A stretch of DNA of 64,000 nucleotides from Oscillospiraceae bacterium (GTDB taxonomy: Bacteria; Bacillota; Clostridia; Oscillospirales; Acutalibacteraceae): positions 62,001 to 126,000 of the forward strand of contig SVOC01000002.1 in NCBI GenBank assembly GCA_015066625.1, in the 5' to 3' direction. Shown piece after piece: positions 29,426-40,222 of the stretch. Below the pieces are notes generated by a model. That model ran no database searches. It had not been told where the DNA came from and worked only from the letters and a program-made list of their open reading frames with translations. Made by a program: the position numbers and the translations under genes. Each line of letters opens with the position of its first letter. The first letter of the stretch is position 1.

Positions 29426-31867
29426 TTACATTGCCGTATCGGGGTTGATATCCGCATATACGGTAACTTTTGAATATCGGGAATCCGTTCCCGTTTTAAT
29501 AAGAATTTTTGAAATCATCTGCCTGAATCTTGATGTGTTACGGCATTTGACAATAATTCTGTATCTGAATTTTTCGCTGATTTTTGCAACTCTTGCAGGC
29601 ATAGGACCGAGAACAATGATTTTTTCGCCTTTGAATTCATCGGAAACATAGTTTTTAAGCAAATCAAGAGTTTCTCTTGCGGCAGCTTTCACTACCGTTT
29701 CGTTTTCACCCACAAAACCGATTATACAAAGGTCACAGTAAGGCGGATAAACAAGAGCTTTGCGAAGTCTTATTTCCGTATTGAAAAATTCATCGTAATC
29801 CTGCTTTGCCGCAAGACGGATTATTTCATTCTCAGGGGTAAGAGTCTGGATAATTGCACGGCCCTCAAGCTCACCTCTGCCTGACCTGCCCACAACCTGA
29901 GTAAGCAGAGAAAAAGTTTTTTCAAGGCTTCTGAAATCGTCATTATAAAGCTGCTGGTCAACAGAAACAACGCCGACCAGGGTTACACTGGGGAAATTAA
30001 GCCCCTTTGCAACCATCTGAGTGCCGATCATTATATCATATTCACCTTTTGAAAAGCTATCCAGAAGCTTCTCGTGTGAATTCTTACCCGATGTGGAATC
30101 CGTATCCATTCTCAAAATTTTTGCATCGGGTAAAAGTGCAGCAAGTTCATCTTCAATTTTTTGCGTTCCGAAGCCCGAATATCTGACAGCATTTTCACCG
30201 CATTCGGGACAAACGCTTGAAAAAGGTACGGAATAGCCGCAGTAATGACACATAAGGCGATTATTCGCATTATGATAAGTCATAGAGATACTGCAATGAG
30301 GACAGCATATAACCTCACTGCACGCATTACAGGCAGCGAATGTATGGAATCCCCTTCTGTTTATCAGAAGTATGGACTGCCTGCCGTTTTCAAAATTTTC
30401 TTTAAGTTCCTCAAAAAGGGTAAGACTCAACGCTTTGCTGCCCTGCGCTTTTTCTGCGGTACGCATATCAACGGTTATTACATCGGGTAAAACCGCATTG
30501 CCGTAGCGCCTTGAAAGTGTGCAAAGCTCATATTTACCGCTTTGTGCGGCGGCATAGCTTTCAACGCTGGGTGTTGCCGACGCAAGCAGAAGAAGGCACT
30601 TATTATAAACTGCCCTGAACTTTGCAACATCAATTGCATTATATCTGGGAGTCTGCTCGGATTTATATGTATGCTCCTGCTCCTCGTCGATGATTATAAG
30701 ACCGATATTCTCAACAGGAGCAAAAACAGCGCTTCGTGTACCGATAATGATTTTGGCCTGACCTCTTTTTACCCTTTTCCACTGTTCGAGACGCTCTCTT
30801 ATTGAAAGTGCACTGTGAAAAACGGCAATATCTCCGCCGTATCTTTTGCAGAAAAGAGATATTGTCTGAGGCGTAAGACCGATTTCGGGCACCATAACAA
30901 TTACAGATTTGCCTTCATCAAGCACCTTATCGATTACACTCATATAAACAGAGGTTTTTCCGCTGCCCGTAACACCGTAAAGAAGTGAAACGGATGGCTT
31001 ACCCGAAAGAGAAAGCTCTGAAAGTCTTCTGTAGGCAGACTGCTGTTCATCCGTTAGCTCAATACGGGTCTTTTCGCCTTTTTTATCTGCAAAATCAGGC
31101 AGCTTCACAACTTCCTGCTCATAGAATTCCGCCGCACCATTTGCAACAAGTGCATTTGCAACAGCGGGAGTAAGACCGGTAAAATAGCAAAGCTCTTTTA
31201 CACTTGCAACTCCGATATCAAGCAGAACATCGTACATTTCCTGCTGCTTTTTTGTAAGCTTTTTCGCAGGCAATTCGGATGTTGGTCGAAGCATCTTCAC
31301 AGTTATATCGCCCAGATTACGCACTGCATCATAACTGCACAGAAGAACTCCTTTTTTTACCATTCCGTCAAGCACGGATGATGAGATTTTCATCCCCAGA
31401 GAATTAAAAACGGTATCCGCTTTCACAAACACGGAGCGCTTCAGAAGATATTCATAAATCTCCTTCTCTGTTTCATCAAGCTTTTCCGCAATGTTTTCGG
31501 TGCAATCCGAATTAACTGCATAAGATGCCACTATACGATGATTTATACCCGTAGGCAGCATAGCCTTTGCCGCTTCATAGAGAGTACAGAATGTTCTCTC
31601 TTTAATCCACACGGCAAGCTCAAGCATTTCATCGTTAAGAAGAGGACTTTCATCAAGCACATCAAGGATTTTTTTAGGGCGTGCACTTTCAGTTATATCG
31701 GATATACCGAAAATTATTCCCACACATTTTTTGTTTGACCTGCCAAAAGGTACGGTTACCCTGCAGCCTCTCTGTGCTGATGCTTCCATTTCTTCGGGAA
31801 TAGCGTAATCAAAAGCTTTATCAAAGGTGTAAACAGCTGTTTCAACCGCAACCTTTGCATATTTCAT
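29426..31867 (-). CDS. priA: Primosomal protein N' (PriA helicase)
   Basis: GVTGSGKTSVYM, DEEQEHTYK, zinc-binding CNACSEVICCPHCS...CHYCGY. Confidence 0.96.
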   Translation of the reverse strand: MKYAKVAVETAVYTFDKAFDYAIPEEMEASAQRGCRVTVPFGRSNKKCVGIIFGISDITESARPKKILDVLDESPLLNDEMLELAVWIKERTFCTLYEAAKAMLPTGINHRIVASYAVNSDCTENIAEKLDETEKEIYEYLLKRSVFVKADTVFNSLGMKISSSVLDGMVKKGVLLCSYDAVRNLGDITVKMLRPTSELPAKKLTKKQQEMYDVLLDIGVASVKELCYFTGLTPAVANALVANGAAEFYEQEVVKLPDFADKKGEKTRIELTDEQQSAYRRLSELSLSGKPSVSLLYGVTGSGKTSVYMSVIDKVLDEGKSVIVMVPEIGLTPQTISLFCKRYGGDIAVFHSALSIRERLEQWKRVKRGQAKIIIGTRSAVFAPVENIGLIIIDEEQEHTYKSEQTPRYNAIDVAKFRAVYNKCLLLLASATPSVESYAAAQSGKYELCTLSRRYGNAVLPDVITVDMRTAEKAQGSKALSLTLFEELKENFENGRQSILLINRRGFHTFAACNACSEVICCPHCSISMTYHNANNRLMCHYCGYSVPFSSVCPECGENAVRYSGFGTQKIEDELAALLPDAKILRMDTDSTSGKNSHEKLLDSFSKGEYDIMIGTQMVAKGLNFPSVTLVGVVSVDQQLYNDDFRSLEKTFSLLTQVVGRSGRGELEGRAIIQTLTPENEIIRLAAKQDYDEFFNTEIRLRKALVYPPYCDLCIIGFVGENETVVKAAARETLDLLKNYVSDEFKGEKIIVLGPMPARVAKISEKFRYRIIVKCRNTSRFRQMISKILIKTGTDSRYSKVTVYADINPDTAM

Positions 31868-31903
31868 TTGATTTCACTCCCCTATCGGTTAAATATTTAT
31901 TAA

Positions 31904-32113
31904 TCAGATGTTTCTGATTTCCTCGGGTTCAACGATAACGTAATCACCTGCGAGAATTTCTTCAAGTGCAAGGCTTACAGGTTTTTCCGTAATGATAACC
32001 TTGTTTTCTTCCGCATCCTCAGCAATTTCTCTCGCTCTTTTTGCGGTTGCGGTTACAAGTGAATAACGGCTGAGATGGTTTTTGAGTACGCCTCTTAAAT
32101 CGGGATTAAACAT
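31904..32113 (-). CDS. rpoZ: RNA polymerase omega subunit
   Basis: NHLSRYSLVTATAKRAREIAED...KPVSLALEEILAG; downstream of gmk. Confidence 0.92.
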   Translation of the reverse strand: MFNPDLRGVLKNHLSRYSLVTATAKRAREIAEDAEENKVIITEKPVSLALEEILAGDYVIVEPEEIRNI

Positions 32114-32717
32114 TGTTTATTACCTCACTTAAAAATATTTTATTTCGTGATGCTTTAAGTCTTTCAGCATCAATGATTGTTTCAACATCCTTAACCGCAG
32201 AATCAAGCTTATCGTTTATAACTATAAAATCATATTCGCTTGCCATTTTCATTTCGCCTTTGGCGATAACAAGTCTGTGGTTAATTGTTTCTTCATCCTC
32301 GGTGTTTCTGCCTCTGAGTCTTCTTTCAAGCACGCTTGCAGAAGGAGGCATAATGAAAATTCGAATTACATCGGGATAAATCTCTTTGATTTTATCCGCA
32401 CCCTGAACATCGATTTCAAGAATAACGGCTTTGCCTGCTTTGAGCATTTCGTCAACAGGCTCTTTGGGAGTGCCGTAATAATTGCCTGCATACTGGGCAT
32501 ATTCCAACATACTACCCTCATTAATTTTTTTCTCAAAATATTCTTTACTAACAAAATAATAGTTTATTCCGTCTATTTCACCGTTTCTATTTTGGCGAGT
32601 AGTCATAGATACAGAAATTTTTACGTCATCACGCTTTTTAACAAGTTCACCCAGAACCGTTCCTTTGCCCGAACCCGAAGGTCCCGATACGGTTATAAGC
32701 ATTCCCTTATCAATCAT
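32106..32717 (-). CDS. gmk: Guanylate kinase
   Basis: [22 protein letters not shown]; start overlaps remA stop. Confidence 0.96.
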   Translation of the reverse strand: MIDKGMLITVSGPSGSGKGTVLGELVKKRDDVKISVSMTTRQNRNGEIDGINYYFVSKEYFEKKINEGSMLEYAQYAGNYYGTPKEPVDEMLKAGKAVILEIDVQGADKIKEIYPDVIRIFIMPPSASVLERRLRGRNTEDEETINHRLVIAKGEMKMASEYDFIVINDKLDSAVKDVETIIDAERLKASRNKIFLSEVINNV

Positions 32718-32982
32718 TTTCATCCTCCTCATCCTCAAGCTCGTCCATTTCGTCATTGAGCCTGTTTGCAACGGTTTCACTTTGCAGATAAGTAAGAATA
32801 ACATGGTCACTGTCGGTAATGATAACAGCTCTTGTGCGCCTGCCATGGGTAGCGTCAATGAGAGTACCCTTTTCCTTGCACTCCTGGATAATACGCTTTA
32901 TGGGTGCAGATTCGGGGCTGACAATGGCAACAAGACGGCTTGCGTTAATCATATTACCGAAACCAATATTTATCAGTTTCAT
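32710..32982 (-). CDS. remA: RemA/DUF370 regulator
   Basis: [34 protein letters not shown]...[14 protein letters not shown]. Confidence 0.95.
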   Translation of the reverse strand: MKLINIGFGNMINASRLVAIVSPESAPIKRIIQECKEKGTLIDATHGRRTRAVIITDSDHVILTYLQSETVANRLNDEMDELEDEEDEND

Positions 32983-32993
32983 ATTGCCCTCCG

Positions 32994-33872
32994 TTATTCA
33001 ATATTCTGAATCTGCTCACGGATTTTTTCAATTTCAGCCTTGATTGATACTACACGGCGTGCAATTTCAACATCCTGAGCTTTTGAGCCGATTGTGTTTG
33101 CTTCTCTGTTAAGTTCCTGAACAAGGAAATCCATCTTTTTGCCTACGGCATCACTCTGTTCAAGGAAAGAACGAAGCTGAGAAATATGACTGCGAAGTCT
33201 TACCGTTTCCTCCGCAACGGCAATTTTATCGGCAAAAATTGCGGCTTCAGTAAGAATTCTCTGCTCATCAATATGTGTTTCTCCGAGAAGCTCCTTAAGT
33301 CTTCCGAGAAGCTTTTCATTATATTCAGCAACCGTCTGAGGTGAACGCTCCTCAATAAATTCAACATTGCCGATAATCTCGTCCAATCTGTAAAGAACAT
33401 CTGCTTTGAGTCTTTCACCCTCACGCTCTCTCATTGCGATAAAACCGTTCAGCGCCTCCTGAGCAACGGTCTGCACTGCCGCCCAGATTCTGTCTTCATC
33501 CGCCGCCTGCTTACGGACAGCAAATATATCACTTACTCTTGATATATCTGAAACCTTCACATCATTTTCAAGACCGTAGGTTTCTGCAAGCTCTTTGTAT
33601 GCATCAAGGTAACCCTTGACAAGAGAGTGATTAAGGCTGATTACGGTATCGGGTTCTTCAACAGCCTCAATCTGAACATAACATTCCATTTTACCTCTGG
33701 TCAGCTTACCGTTGAAAAAGCTCTTAAGCTTTTCATCGAGGAAGCCGTAGCTTCTGGGAAGCTTTGAGGAAAATTCAAAATATCTGTGGTTAACGCTTTT
33801 GATTTCAACCGTGATATTCATTCCGTCTGCAAGCTGCTGGCTTCTGCCGTAGCCTGTCATACTTTTTATCAT
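32994..33872 (-). CDS. YicC family endoribonuclease-like protein
   Basis: [31 protein letters not shown]-terminal NTIGSKAQD; YicC-RemA-Gmk-RpoZ synteny. Confidence 0.95.
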   Translation of the reverse strand: MIKSMTGYGRSQQLADGMNITVEIKSVNHRYFEFSSKLPRSYGFLDEKLKSFFNGKLTRGKMECYVQIEAVEEPDTVISLNHSLVKGYLDAYKELAETYGLENDVKVSDISRVSDIFAVRKQAADEDRIWAAVQTVAQEALNGFIAMREREGERLKADVLYRLDEIIGNVEFIEERSPQTVAEYNEKLLGRLKELLGETHIDEQRILTEAAIFADKIAVAEETVRLRSHISQLRSFLEQSDAVGKKMDFLVQELNREANTIGSKAQDVEIARRVVSIKAEIEKIREQIQNIE

Positions 33873-33891
33873 TGGATTAACAACTCCTGTT

Positions 33892-34215
33892 TTATATTCC
33901 GCCGCAGGTGCATCCCGATGCAAGTGCCTCGGGTATCTCAACACTGAGCATATCATCGCCGCTGAATCCGAGTCTTAAGAATGCGGCTGATGAAATATCT
34001 CTGTTGATTTTGGCTACATATGCATTTCTGTTTGCGGCATAATTCATTGCTGACCTTGCAAGACCTTCGGTAATTATGTCATCGTCACATTCAACCGAAT
34101 TGAACACCATAAAATATCCGTTTATCGCAAAAGTACAGCTTCCGATTGCATTATCACCGTCAAGTGCCGTAATGCCTGTTGCACCTTCGCGGTCAAAGGG
34201 TATAAATTTTATCAT
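33892..34215 (-). CDS. Short GNAT-like protein of unknown function
   Basis: 107 aa with GNAT-like pattern IITEGLARSAMNYAANRNAYVAKIN...AAFLRLGFS; starts overlapping rluB stop. Confidence 0.6.
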   Translation of the reverse strand: MIKFIPFDREGATGITALDGDNAIGSCTFAINGYFMVFNSVECDDDIITEGLARSAMNYAANRNAYVAKINRDISSAAFLRLGFSGDDMLSVEIPEALASGCTCGGI

Positions 34216-34961
34216 TTCTTTCCTCCGCCCGTTTTTATGCCTGCTGCCTTGAAAAGACTTTCAACCTCGGCAGATGTAAGGTCACGCCATTCACCCGTCT
34301 GAAGCATTCCCAGCTTCACGGAACCGATTGAAACACGGCGAAGTCTTGCAACTTCAAGCTCAACAGCCTCGCACATACGGCGAATCTGTCTGTTTCTACC
34401 TTCGTAAAGAACAATTTCAAGAACTGCTCTGCCTTCTTCTCTTGATACAACTCTCACATCTGCAGGAGCAGTCATTCTGCCGTCAAGCTCAATTCCTGTT
34501 GAAAGCAAATCAATCTTTTCGGCAGTGATATCGGGTCTTACCGTAACCTTGTAGGTCTTGGGAACATGGCGTGAAGGATGCATCATTGCGTTGGCAAACG
34601 CACCGTCATTTGTAAGAATAAGCGCACCTTCGGATACCCTGTCAAGTCTGCCTACGGGGTAGACGCGCTCCTTGACATCCTTGACAAGCTCAAGCACACA
34701 TTTTCTGCCTAATTCATCGTCTGTTGTGGTTACATAGCCTCTGGGCTTATTAAGCAGAATATAGCGCATATTGCTCTCTTTTCTGACCTTTTTGCCCTTA
34801 ACCGTAACCGTATCTCTTTTGGGGTCAACACTGTCACCTACCTGCGAGGTAACACCGTTAACTTTAACCGAACCGTTTCTTATCATTTCTTCAGCCTTGC
34901 GTCTTGACGCAACGCCTGCCTCTGACAGAAACTTCTGAAGCCTGATTTTATTATCGGCCAA
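34212..34961 (-). CDS. Ribosomal large-subunit pseudouridine synthase (RluB family)
   Basis: S4 domain start; YPVGRLDRVSEGALILTNDG; NRQIRRMCE. Confidence 0.95.
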   Translation of the reverse strand: MADNKIRLQKFLSEAGVASRRKAEEMIRNGSVKVNGVTSQVGDSVDPKRDTVTVKGKKVRKESNMRYILLNKPRGYVTTTDDELGRKCVLELVKDVKERVYPVGRLDRVSEGALILTNDGAFANAMMHPSRHVPKTYKVTVRPDITAEKIDLLSTGIELDGRMTAPADVRVVSREEGRAVLEIVLYEGRNRQIRRMCEAVELEVARLRRVSIGSVKLGMLQTGEWRDLTSAEVESLFKAAGIKTGGGKK

Positions 34962-36131
34962 TTATTTCACCTCTGAAACATTGAAAAATTCTTTTAATCC
35001 GTCAATTAATTTCTCAAGTAAATTCTTTTCGGTTTTACTGTTTATCACTGGAGCGGGTTTTATATCCGAATTTTCAGCCGCGTGGATAAAAACTTCCGAA
35101 ATAATTTTCCCGTCTGAACTGAACACGGCTTTACCAACAATATCACCGGCTCTTACAGGTGCATATACCAATGGTTTCAGACGTACGCTGACGGTAACAC
35201 CGTCATCCGACATCCACCGGACTGTTTCCGAAACAGTAACGGGAATCTGTTGCTTTACTCCCCCTGCCACATTGAGCCTGACACTGCTTAAATCAAAGGT
35301 ATATTCCGAACCTTTGCACTTTGAAAAGCCGTACTCAAAAAGCGCAATATGGTCATTCCAGTCATCGGGCGCTCTCAATGTGACCGCCACAAGGGTAATA
35401 CCGTCTTTCTCTGCCGCGCTTACAAGACACCTGCCGCTTTTCTTTGTAAACCCCGTTTTTATTCCGACAGAGTATTTGTACATCCGAAGAAGCTTATTGT
35501 GGTTTGTAAGTGTACGGAGATACGGGGGATTACCGTAGGTAAGGCTAGCACGCTTCTGAGAGCAAATAAATGCAAACTCGGGGTTTTTCATACATTCGCA
35601 GGCAAGCAAAGCCATATCGTATGCCGTTGAATAATGGTTTTCATCATCAAGACCCGACGGAGTAACAAAATTGGTATTATTCATACCAATCTGCTTTGCA
35701 CGGTCATTCATCATTGCGGCAAACTTTTCTTTACTGTCTCCGACAACACAGGCAACCGTGTTTGCAGCATCGTTGCCCGATTGAAGAAGCATTCCGTAAA
35801 CAAGTTCGCGCAGTGACACACTGTCACCCGCCTTAAGCCCCATCGATGTACCCTCAACCCTGACCATTTCATCCGTAACGGTAATTTCTTTATCAGGCTC
35901 CGGATACTCGAGGGCAAGCAAAGAAGTCATTATCTTTGTTGTGCTTGCCATTGAAAGCTGTTTATCGCCGTTTTTTGAATACAGCACTTCGCCGTTATTG
36001 ACGCAAATAAGCACTGCAGCCTGCGCCGACAAATTCAGCTCCGATGCATATGCCGGAAATTCAAGCGAAACCGCCGTAAATAAAGCCGAAAGTAATATTA
36101 TTATTTTTTTAATCAAGCATCTCATCCCCAC
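34962..36131 (-). CDS. D-alanyl-D-alanine carboxypeptidase (DacF type)
   Basis: Signal peptide; SxxK MASTTKIMT; SGN; KTG (GIKTGFTKKSG). Confidence 0.94.
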   Translation of the reverse strand: MGMRCLIKKIIILLSALFTAVSLEFPAYASELNLSAQAAVLICVNNGEVLYSKNGDKQLSMASTTKIMTSLLALEYPEPDKEITVTDEMVRVEGTSMGLKAGDSVSLRELVYGMLLQSGNDAANTVACVVGDSKEKFAAMMNDRAKQIGMNNTNFVTPSGLDDENHYSTAYDMALLACECMKNPEFAFICSQKRASLTYGNPPYLRTLTNHNKLLRMYKYSVGIKTGFTKKSGRCLVSAAEKDGITLVAVTLRAPDDWNDHIALFEYGFSKCKGSEYTFDLSSVRLNVAGGVKQQIPVTVSETVRWMSDDGVTVSVRLKPLVYAPVRAGDIVGKAVFSSDGKIISEVFIHAAENSDIKPAPVINSKTEKNLLEKLIDGLKEFFNVSEVK

Positions 36132-36176
36132 ATAATGTTGATGATTAAGTATATGCGAATGAGTGCTTTTTAATAA

Positions 36177-36608
36177 TTATGCTGTGGGTTCTGTTGATGA
36201 CATATAATCATCGATTGCGCTATCAACAGTGTTATCTTTGTTCTTGAGCTGACTGATAACATCTGTTGCCTTGTCAACAAGATCAGGTACCATACCGATT
36301 ACTCTTTCAACCGAGCCTTCTGCTGCATTGATGTACTTAACGGAAACACTGCCGTTATTAACAACAAGGAATGCAACGGGAGAAATTGTGATGCCTGCTC
36401 CGCCGCCGCCGCCGAAAAGCTCCTGGTTATTCTTTGAGGGGAAATCGGTACCGCCTGATGCAAAACCGTATGTAACCTTTGAAACAGGGATAATCTGAAG
36501 TGTTTCGCTGATTTTGATTGGATCGCCGATAATTGTGCTTACATCAACGAGATCCTTGATCTTTTCAATTGAAGTGCCGAGAATACCTGATGCTGACTGT
36601 TCTTTCAT
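36177..36608 (-). CDS. ytfJ: GerW/YtfJ family sporulation protein
   Basis: VSTIIGDPIKISETLQIIPVSKVTYGFASGGTDF...GGGGGAGITISPVAFLVV. Confidence 0.94.
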   Translation of the reverse strand: MKEQSASGILGTSIEKIKDLVDVSTIIGDPIKISETLQIIPVSKVTYGFASGGTDFPSKNNQELFGGGGGAGITISPVAFLVVNNGSVSVKYINAAEGSVERVIGMVPDLVDKATDVISQLKNKDNTVDSAIDDYMSSTEPTA

Positions 36609-36637
36609 TTTGTCTTCCACCTTTCAATTATTTGAAA

Positions 36638-37333
36638 TTATTTATTAACCTGCTTTTCCACATTAGCCTTCGGGGCTTTACTGTGCTTAAGCAGTTTTAA
36701 TACAACCTTGAACAAAAGCTCAAATGCAACAATAATAACAGCATTTATAAGCTTTACCGGTCTAACGGAAATGCAGGTATGAAGCCTTGCAACATTCTTT
36801 CCGTAAATGAAATCGGGATTGATTTCTATGTTATATTTTTTAACACGCATTGTGTCTACTATAAGTCCCATTGCAGGGAATGCAACAGAACAGGTTTTAC
36901 CGTACTTGATTGCGGTTTCTGCCGAATCACCTGCACCGACGGTAAGAGAAATTATAAGCTCTTCAAAAAGAAATGCTCTGCCGATTCTTCTGAACATACC
37001 GCCCACTGCGTTTGCCGTATCTTTAAGAAGCTGAACTACGCCTTCAACACCTCTGTTGCGGTAAAAACGGACAAACATATTATCTTTTTTCTTTTTCTTG
37101 GGTTCGGGAATAACTTCGCTCTCTTCCTTGGGCTTTTCCTCTTTCTTCTTCTCCTTCTTTTTCTTTTCGGGCTTGTCTTCTTTTTCAGGCTTGGGAAGAA
37201 TATTGAATTTAAGAAAAAGCCATTTAACGGAAACAGCAACATCATCTTCATAGTGAACGGTCACCGCAACCTTGACAGAAAGCAAAATCACAAAGAATGC
37301 AATAATTCCGAGGATTATGTAAAGTGCCGTCAA
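36638..37333 (-). CDS. DUF2953 domain protein
   Basis: N-terminal TM, K/E-rich linker, GDSAETAIKYG; next to ytfJ. Confidence 0.85.
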   Translation of the reverse strand: MTALYIILGIIAFFVILLSVKVAVTVHYEDDVAVSVKWLFLKFNILPKPEKEDKPEKKKKEKKKEEKPKEESEVIPEPKKKKKDNMFVRFYRNRGVEGVVQLLKDTANAVGGMFRRIGRAFLFEELIISLTVGAGDSAETAIKYGKTCSVAFPAMGLIVDTMRVKKYNIEINPDFIYGKNVARLHTCISVRPVKLINAVIIVAFELLFKVVLKLLKHSKAPKANVEKQVNK

Positions 37334-37344
37334 ATTACCGCCTC

Positions 37345-37944
37345 CTATTCTTCACTTTCAGCCTGGAAGAAATCTCTTATCTGCTCGCCCTGCTCATTAT
37401 CAATTTCATCATCGGCTTCAATATCCGCTTCCGTTCTTTCGGGAAGCTCGGGCAAATCCGAAAGAGATGACAGGCAGAAACATCTGAGGAAATCGGGTGT
37501 TGTGCCGTAAATCAGGGGTCTGCCGGGAAGATCGAGCCTGCCTTTTTCTTCAAGAAGACCTTTCTGACAAAGGGTTGCAACTACACCGGAGCAATCAACG
37601 CCTCTTATCTGCTCAATATATGCTTTTGTTACAGGCTGATTATAGGCAACAACAGCAAGCACTTCAAAAGCGGCAGGTGAAAGAGGAGCGTTCTTCTTTA
37701 TGTCAAGAACATTTCTGACCTGCTGTGCATACTCAACACGGGAACAAAGCTGATATTTGCTGCCGAGCCTGAGCAGACATACACCGCTGCCTCTGTCATC
37801 AAGGCTTCTCGAAAGCTCCCAGAGTGCACCCGATACAACATCAGGTTCAAGCTCCAATGCCTGAGCTATTCGTGAAACCTCAACCGGCTCGCCCGACGCA
37901 AAGAGTATTGCCTCGCAGGCGGCACGTATTTGTTCATTCGTCAA
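37345..37944 (-). CDS. scpB: Segregation and condensation protein B
   Basis: EAILFASGEPV..., AVVAYNQPVTKAYIEQIRGVD, GRPLIYGTT. Confidence 0.96.
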   Translation of the reverse strand: MTNEQIRAACEAILFASGEPVEVSRIAQALELEPDVVSGALWELSRSLDDRGSGVCLLRLGSKYQLCSRVEYAQQVRNVLDIKKNAPLSPAAFEVLAVVAYNQPVTKAYIEQIRGVDCSGVVATLCQKGLLEEKGRLDLPGRPLIYGTTPDFLRCFCLSSLSDLPELPERTEADIEADDEIDNEQGEQIRDFFQAESEE

Positions 37945-38665
37945 TTTCTATCTTCTCCTCTCCGCCTTCAAGCAGTGTTATTCTGACATCATCACCCTGA
38001 CCGTCAATCTGAATACGCTTTGCCTTTGCCATTGCAAGAAGTGCAAGGAAGGTTGCCACCATTTCAGAGCGGGATTCAGACCCCTCAAAGAAAGAGAGAA
38101 ATCTGTGATTCCTTTTCTGCTTGAATTTATCCACAATAAAGCTGATTCTTGAAGCTACGGAAACAATCTTATGTGCAACGATTCCTCTGAAAGCTTCAAT
38201 GGGCGGCGGAAGCTTACGCTTGCCTTTACCCACAGCCGCAATATACGCTTTAAAAATTTCAGCAGGCTCGTGAATTCTTGTGTAGGTCATATCAACCTCG
38301 ATTTCTTCGGGCGGTCTTGAATAAAAATCAAAACCCTTTGCCTGATTCTGAAGTTTGCCTGCAACAAGCTTACAATCCTGATATTCGGTAAGTTCGCCTC
38401 TCAGCTCTTCAACAAGCTTTTCAGCCTCCTCGTGAACAGGCAGAAGCGATACTGTTTTGATATATAAAAGTCTTGCCGCCATTTCAAGGAACTCACTTGA
38501 AATATCAAGATTATCCTCCTGCATCTGACGGACAAATTCAAGGTACTGCTCAATGATTTCCATTATGGGAACATCATTTATGCTTACCTTCTTTTTGGCA
38601 ATAAGCTGAAGTAACAAATCCATGGGACCTTCGAACACTTCAAGCTTATATTGTAATTTTTCCAA
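37934..38665 (-). CDS. scpA: Segregation and condensation protein A
   Basis: YKLEVFEGPMDLLLQLI; overlaps scpB. Confidence 0.96.
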   Translation of the reverse strand: MEKLQYKLEVFEGPMDLLLQLIAKKKVSINDVPIMEIIEQYLEFVRQMQEDNLDISSEFLEMAARLLYIKTVSLLPVHEEAEKLVEELRGELTEYQDCKLVAGKLQNQAKGFDFYSRPPEEIEVDMTYTRIHEPAEIFKAYIAAVGKGKRKLPPPIEAFRGIVAHKIVSVASRISFIVDKFKQKRNHRFLSFFEGSESRSEMVATFLALLAMAKAKRIQIDGQGDDVRITLLEGGEEKIEIDE

Positions 38666-38702
38666 GAGTTTAACCCCTTTCGGTTTATACTCGCTGATTT
38701 AA

Positions 38703-39380
38703 TCAATAAAACATCACAAACGGAAGTCTTGCAACAAAGTTGACAAACCTCATCAGAAGACTTGTGAGAAAGCTGAGCGGACCATCAAGAACGCCGATGA
38801 AAATCAAAGCAAAAATTCCGAGAATGATATATCTCTCATACTTCATTATTTTGAAATAGTACTTTGAGGGAATAATAAGATTTATAATTCTTGAACCGTC
38901 AAGAGGCGGTATGGGAAGAAGATTAAAAACAGCAAGGCTTGCATTTATTCCTGCCGCCGCAACAAAAAATGTTACTGCCGCATTGGCAAAAACGGCACCT
39001 GTGTAAGCATATACAATGCTGAGTCCGTTTGCGAGAATCATAAAAAAGAGAGCCATAAGAATATTGGAAACGGGGCCTGCGAGAGCAGTAAGTGCCATTC
39101 CTGCTTTGGGATTTTTGAAGTTTCTCGGATTTACGGGAACGGGCTTTGCGTATCCGAAACCTACAAGCAAAATCATCAGGGCACCTATCGGGTCAATATG
39201 TGCAAGAGGTGCAAGGGTAAGCCTTCCTTTAAGCCTTGCCGTGTTATCGCCGAGTTTTGTTGCAACAAACGCATGGGCATATTCATGGATAGGCAGTGTG
39301 CAAAACACAACGAATATGCTTGCCATAAGGCTGATTACAACTTCAAGTGAAAATCCGTATCTGAATAAGTCCAAAAGCAT
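38703..39380 (-). CDS. Site-2 protease family (M50) membrane metalloprotease
   Basis: HEYAHAFVATKLGD, NLLPIPPLDGSRI. Confidence 0.92.
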   Translation of the reverse strand: MLLDLFRYGFSLEVVISLMASIFVVFCTLPIHEYAHAFVATKLGDNTARLKGRLTLAPLAHIDPIGALMILLVGFGYAKPVPVNPRNFKNPKAGMALTALAGPVSNILMALFFMILANGLSIVYAYTGAVFANAAVTFFVAAAGINASLAVFNLLPIPPLDGSRIINLIIPSKYYFKIMKYERYIILGIFALIFIGVLDGPLSFLTSLLMRFVNFVARLPFVMFY

Positions 39381-39382
39381 TT

Positions 39383-40222
39383 TTATTTCCTTTCTCTGCC
39401 GATAACAACTCTTTCAATTCCGTTGAAATCCTTCACGGAATAAACATCGGCAAACTTCCTTGAAAACAGTTTTACTATTGAATCTGCCTGCCCCTCGCCG
39501 CATTCAACAGCCACAGCAGAACATTCATTAATCCACTTTTCGGATATTGCATTGTAAAAAATCATTCCGTCCGCACCGCCGTCAAGTGCCATAACAGGTT
39601 CATGATGTACCTCGGATTGAAGTGCCGCTATGTCACCACTTTCAATATAAGGCGGATTTGATAGAATCAAATCGGGCTTCGGCAAATTAAACGAATCAAA
39701 GCCGAGCAACACATCTCCGCTTATAACACGGACATTGCCGCAACCTGAATCTTCAGCATTTCTTTTCAGGTATTTCAGCGCATCGGGTGATTTTTCAATG
39801 AAAATAACTTTTGCATCGGGTTTGTTTCTTGCAACACTCAGACCGATGCAACCCGTACCCGAGCACAAATCAAAGACGACGGGATTTGTTTTATCTTTAA
39901 CAAAATCAAGTGCGAAGTCAACAAGAAGCTCTGTTTCGGGTCTGGGGATAAGCACGCCCTCGCCTACCGCATAACTCTCACCGTAAAAATCCCAAGCACC
40001 TATAACATACTGTACGGGAACACCCTCTGCACGGCGATTAATTTTTTGAAGATAAATTTCTTCCTTCAATGAATCCGCATCGCTTGACGAATTAAAAAAG
40101 AGATATTCTCTGCCGCATTCAAAAACAGATTCAAAAATCCACCGTGCTTCGTTTCTGAAGTTTTCGACACCTGCATCCTCAAGAATGCGGCATCCGTTAC
40201 CGTAAAGCTCGGATATTCTCAT
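39383..40222 (-). CDS. prmC: Release factor glutamine methyltransferase PrmC
   Basis: LIPRPETELLVD, DLCSGTGCIG, LSNPPYI. Confidence 0.96.
   Translation of the reverse strand: MRISELYGNGCRILEDAGVENFRNEARWIFESVFECGREYLFFNSSSDADSLKEEIYLQKINRRAEGVPVQYVIGAWDFYGESYAVGEGVLIPRPETELLVDFALDFVKDKTNPVVFDLCSGTGCIGLSVARNKPDAKVIFIEKSPDALKYLKRNAEDSGCGNVRVISGDVLLGFDSFNLPKPDLILSNPPYIESGDIAALQSEVHHEPVMALDGGADGMIFYNAISEKWINECSAVAVECGEGQADSIVKLFSRKFADVYSVKDFNGIERVVIGRERK

Noticed and set aside
37036-37251. Lys/Arg-rich ORF MKMMLLFPLNGFFLNSIFFPSLKKKTSPKRKRRRRRKRKSPRKRAK
   Set aside because: Out-of-frame reading of the K/E-rich linker of the DUF2953 gene; no independent support.
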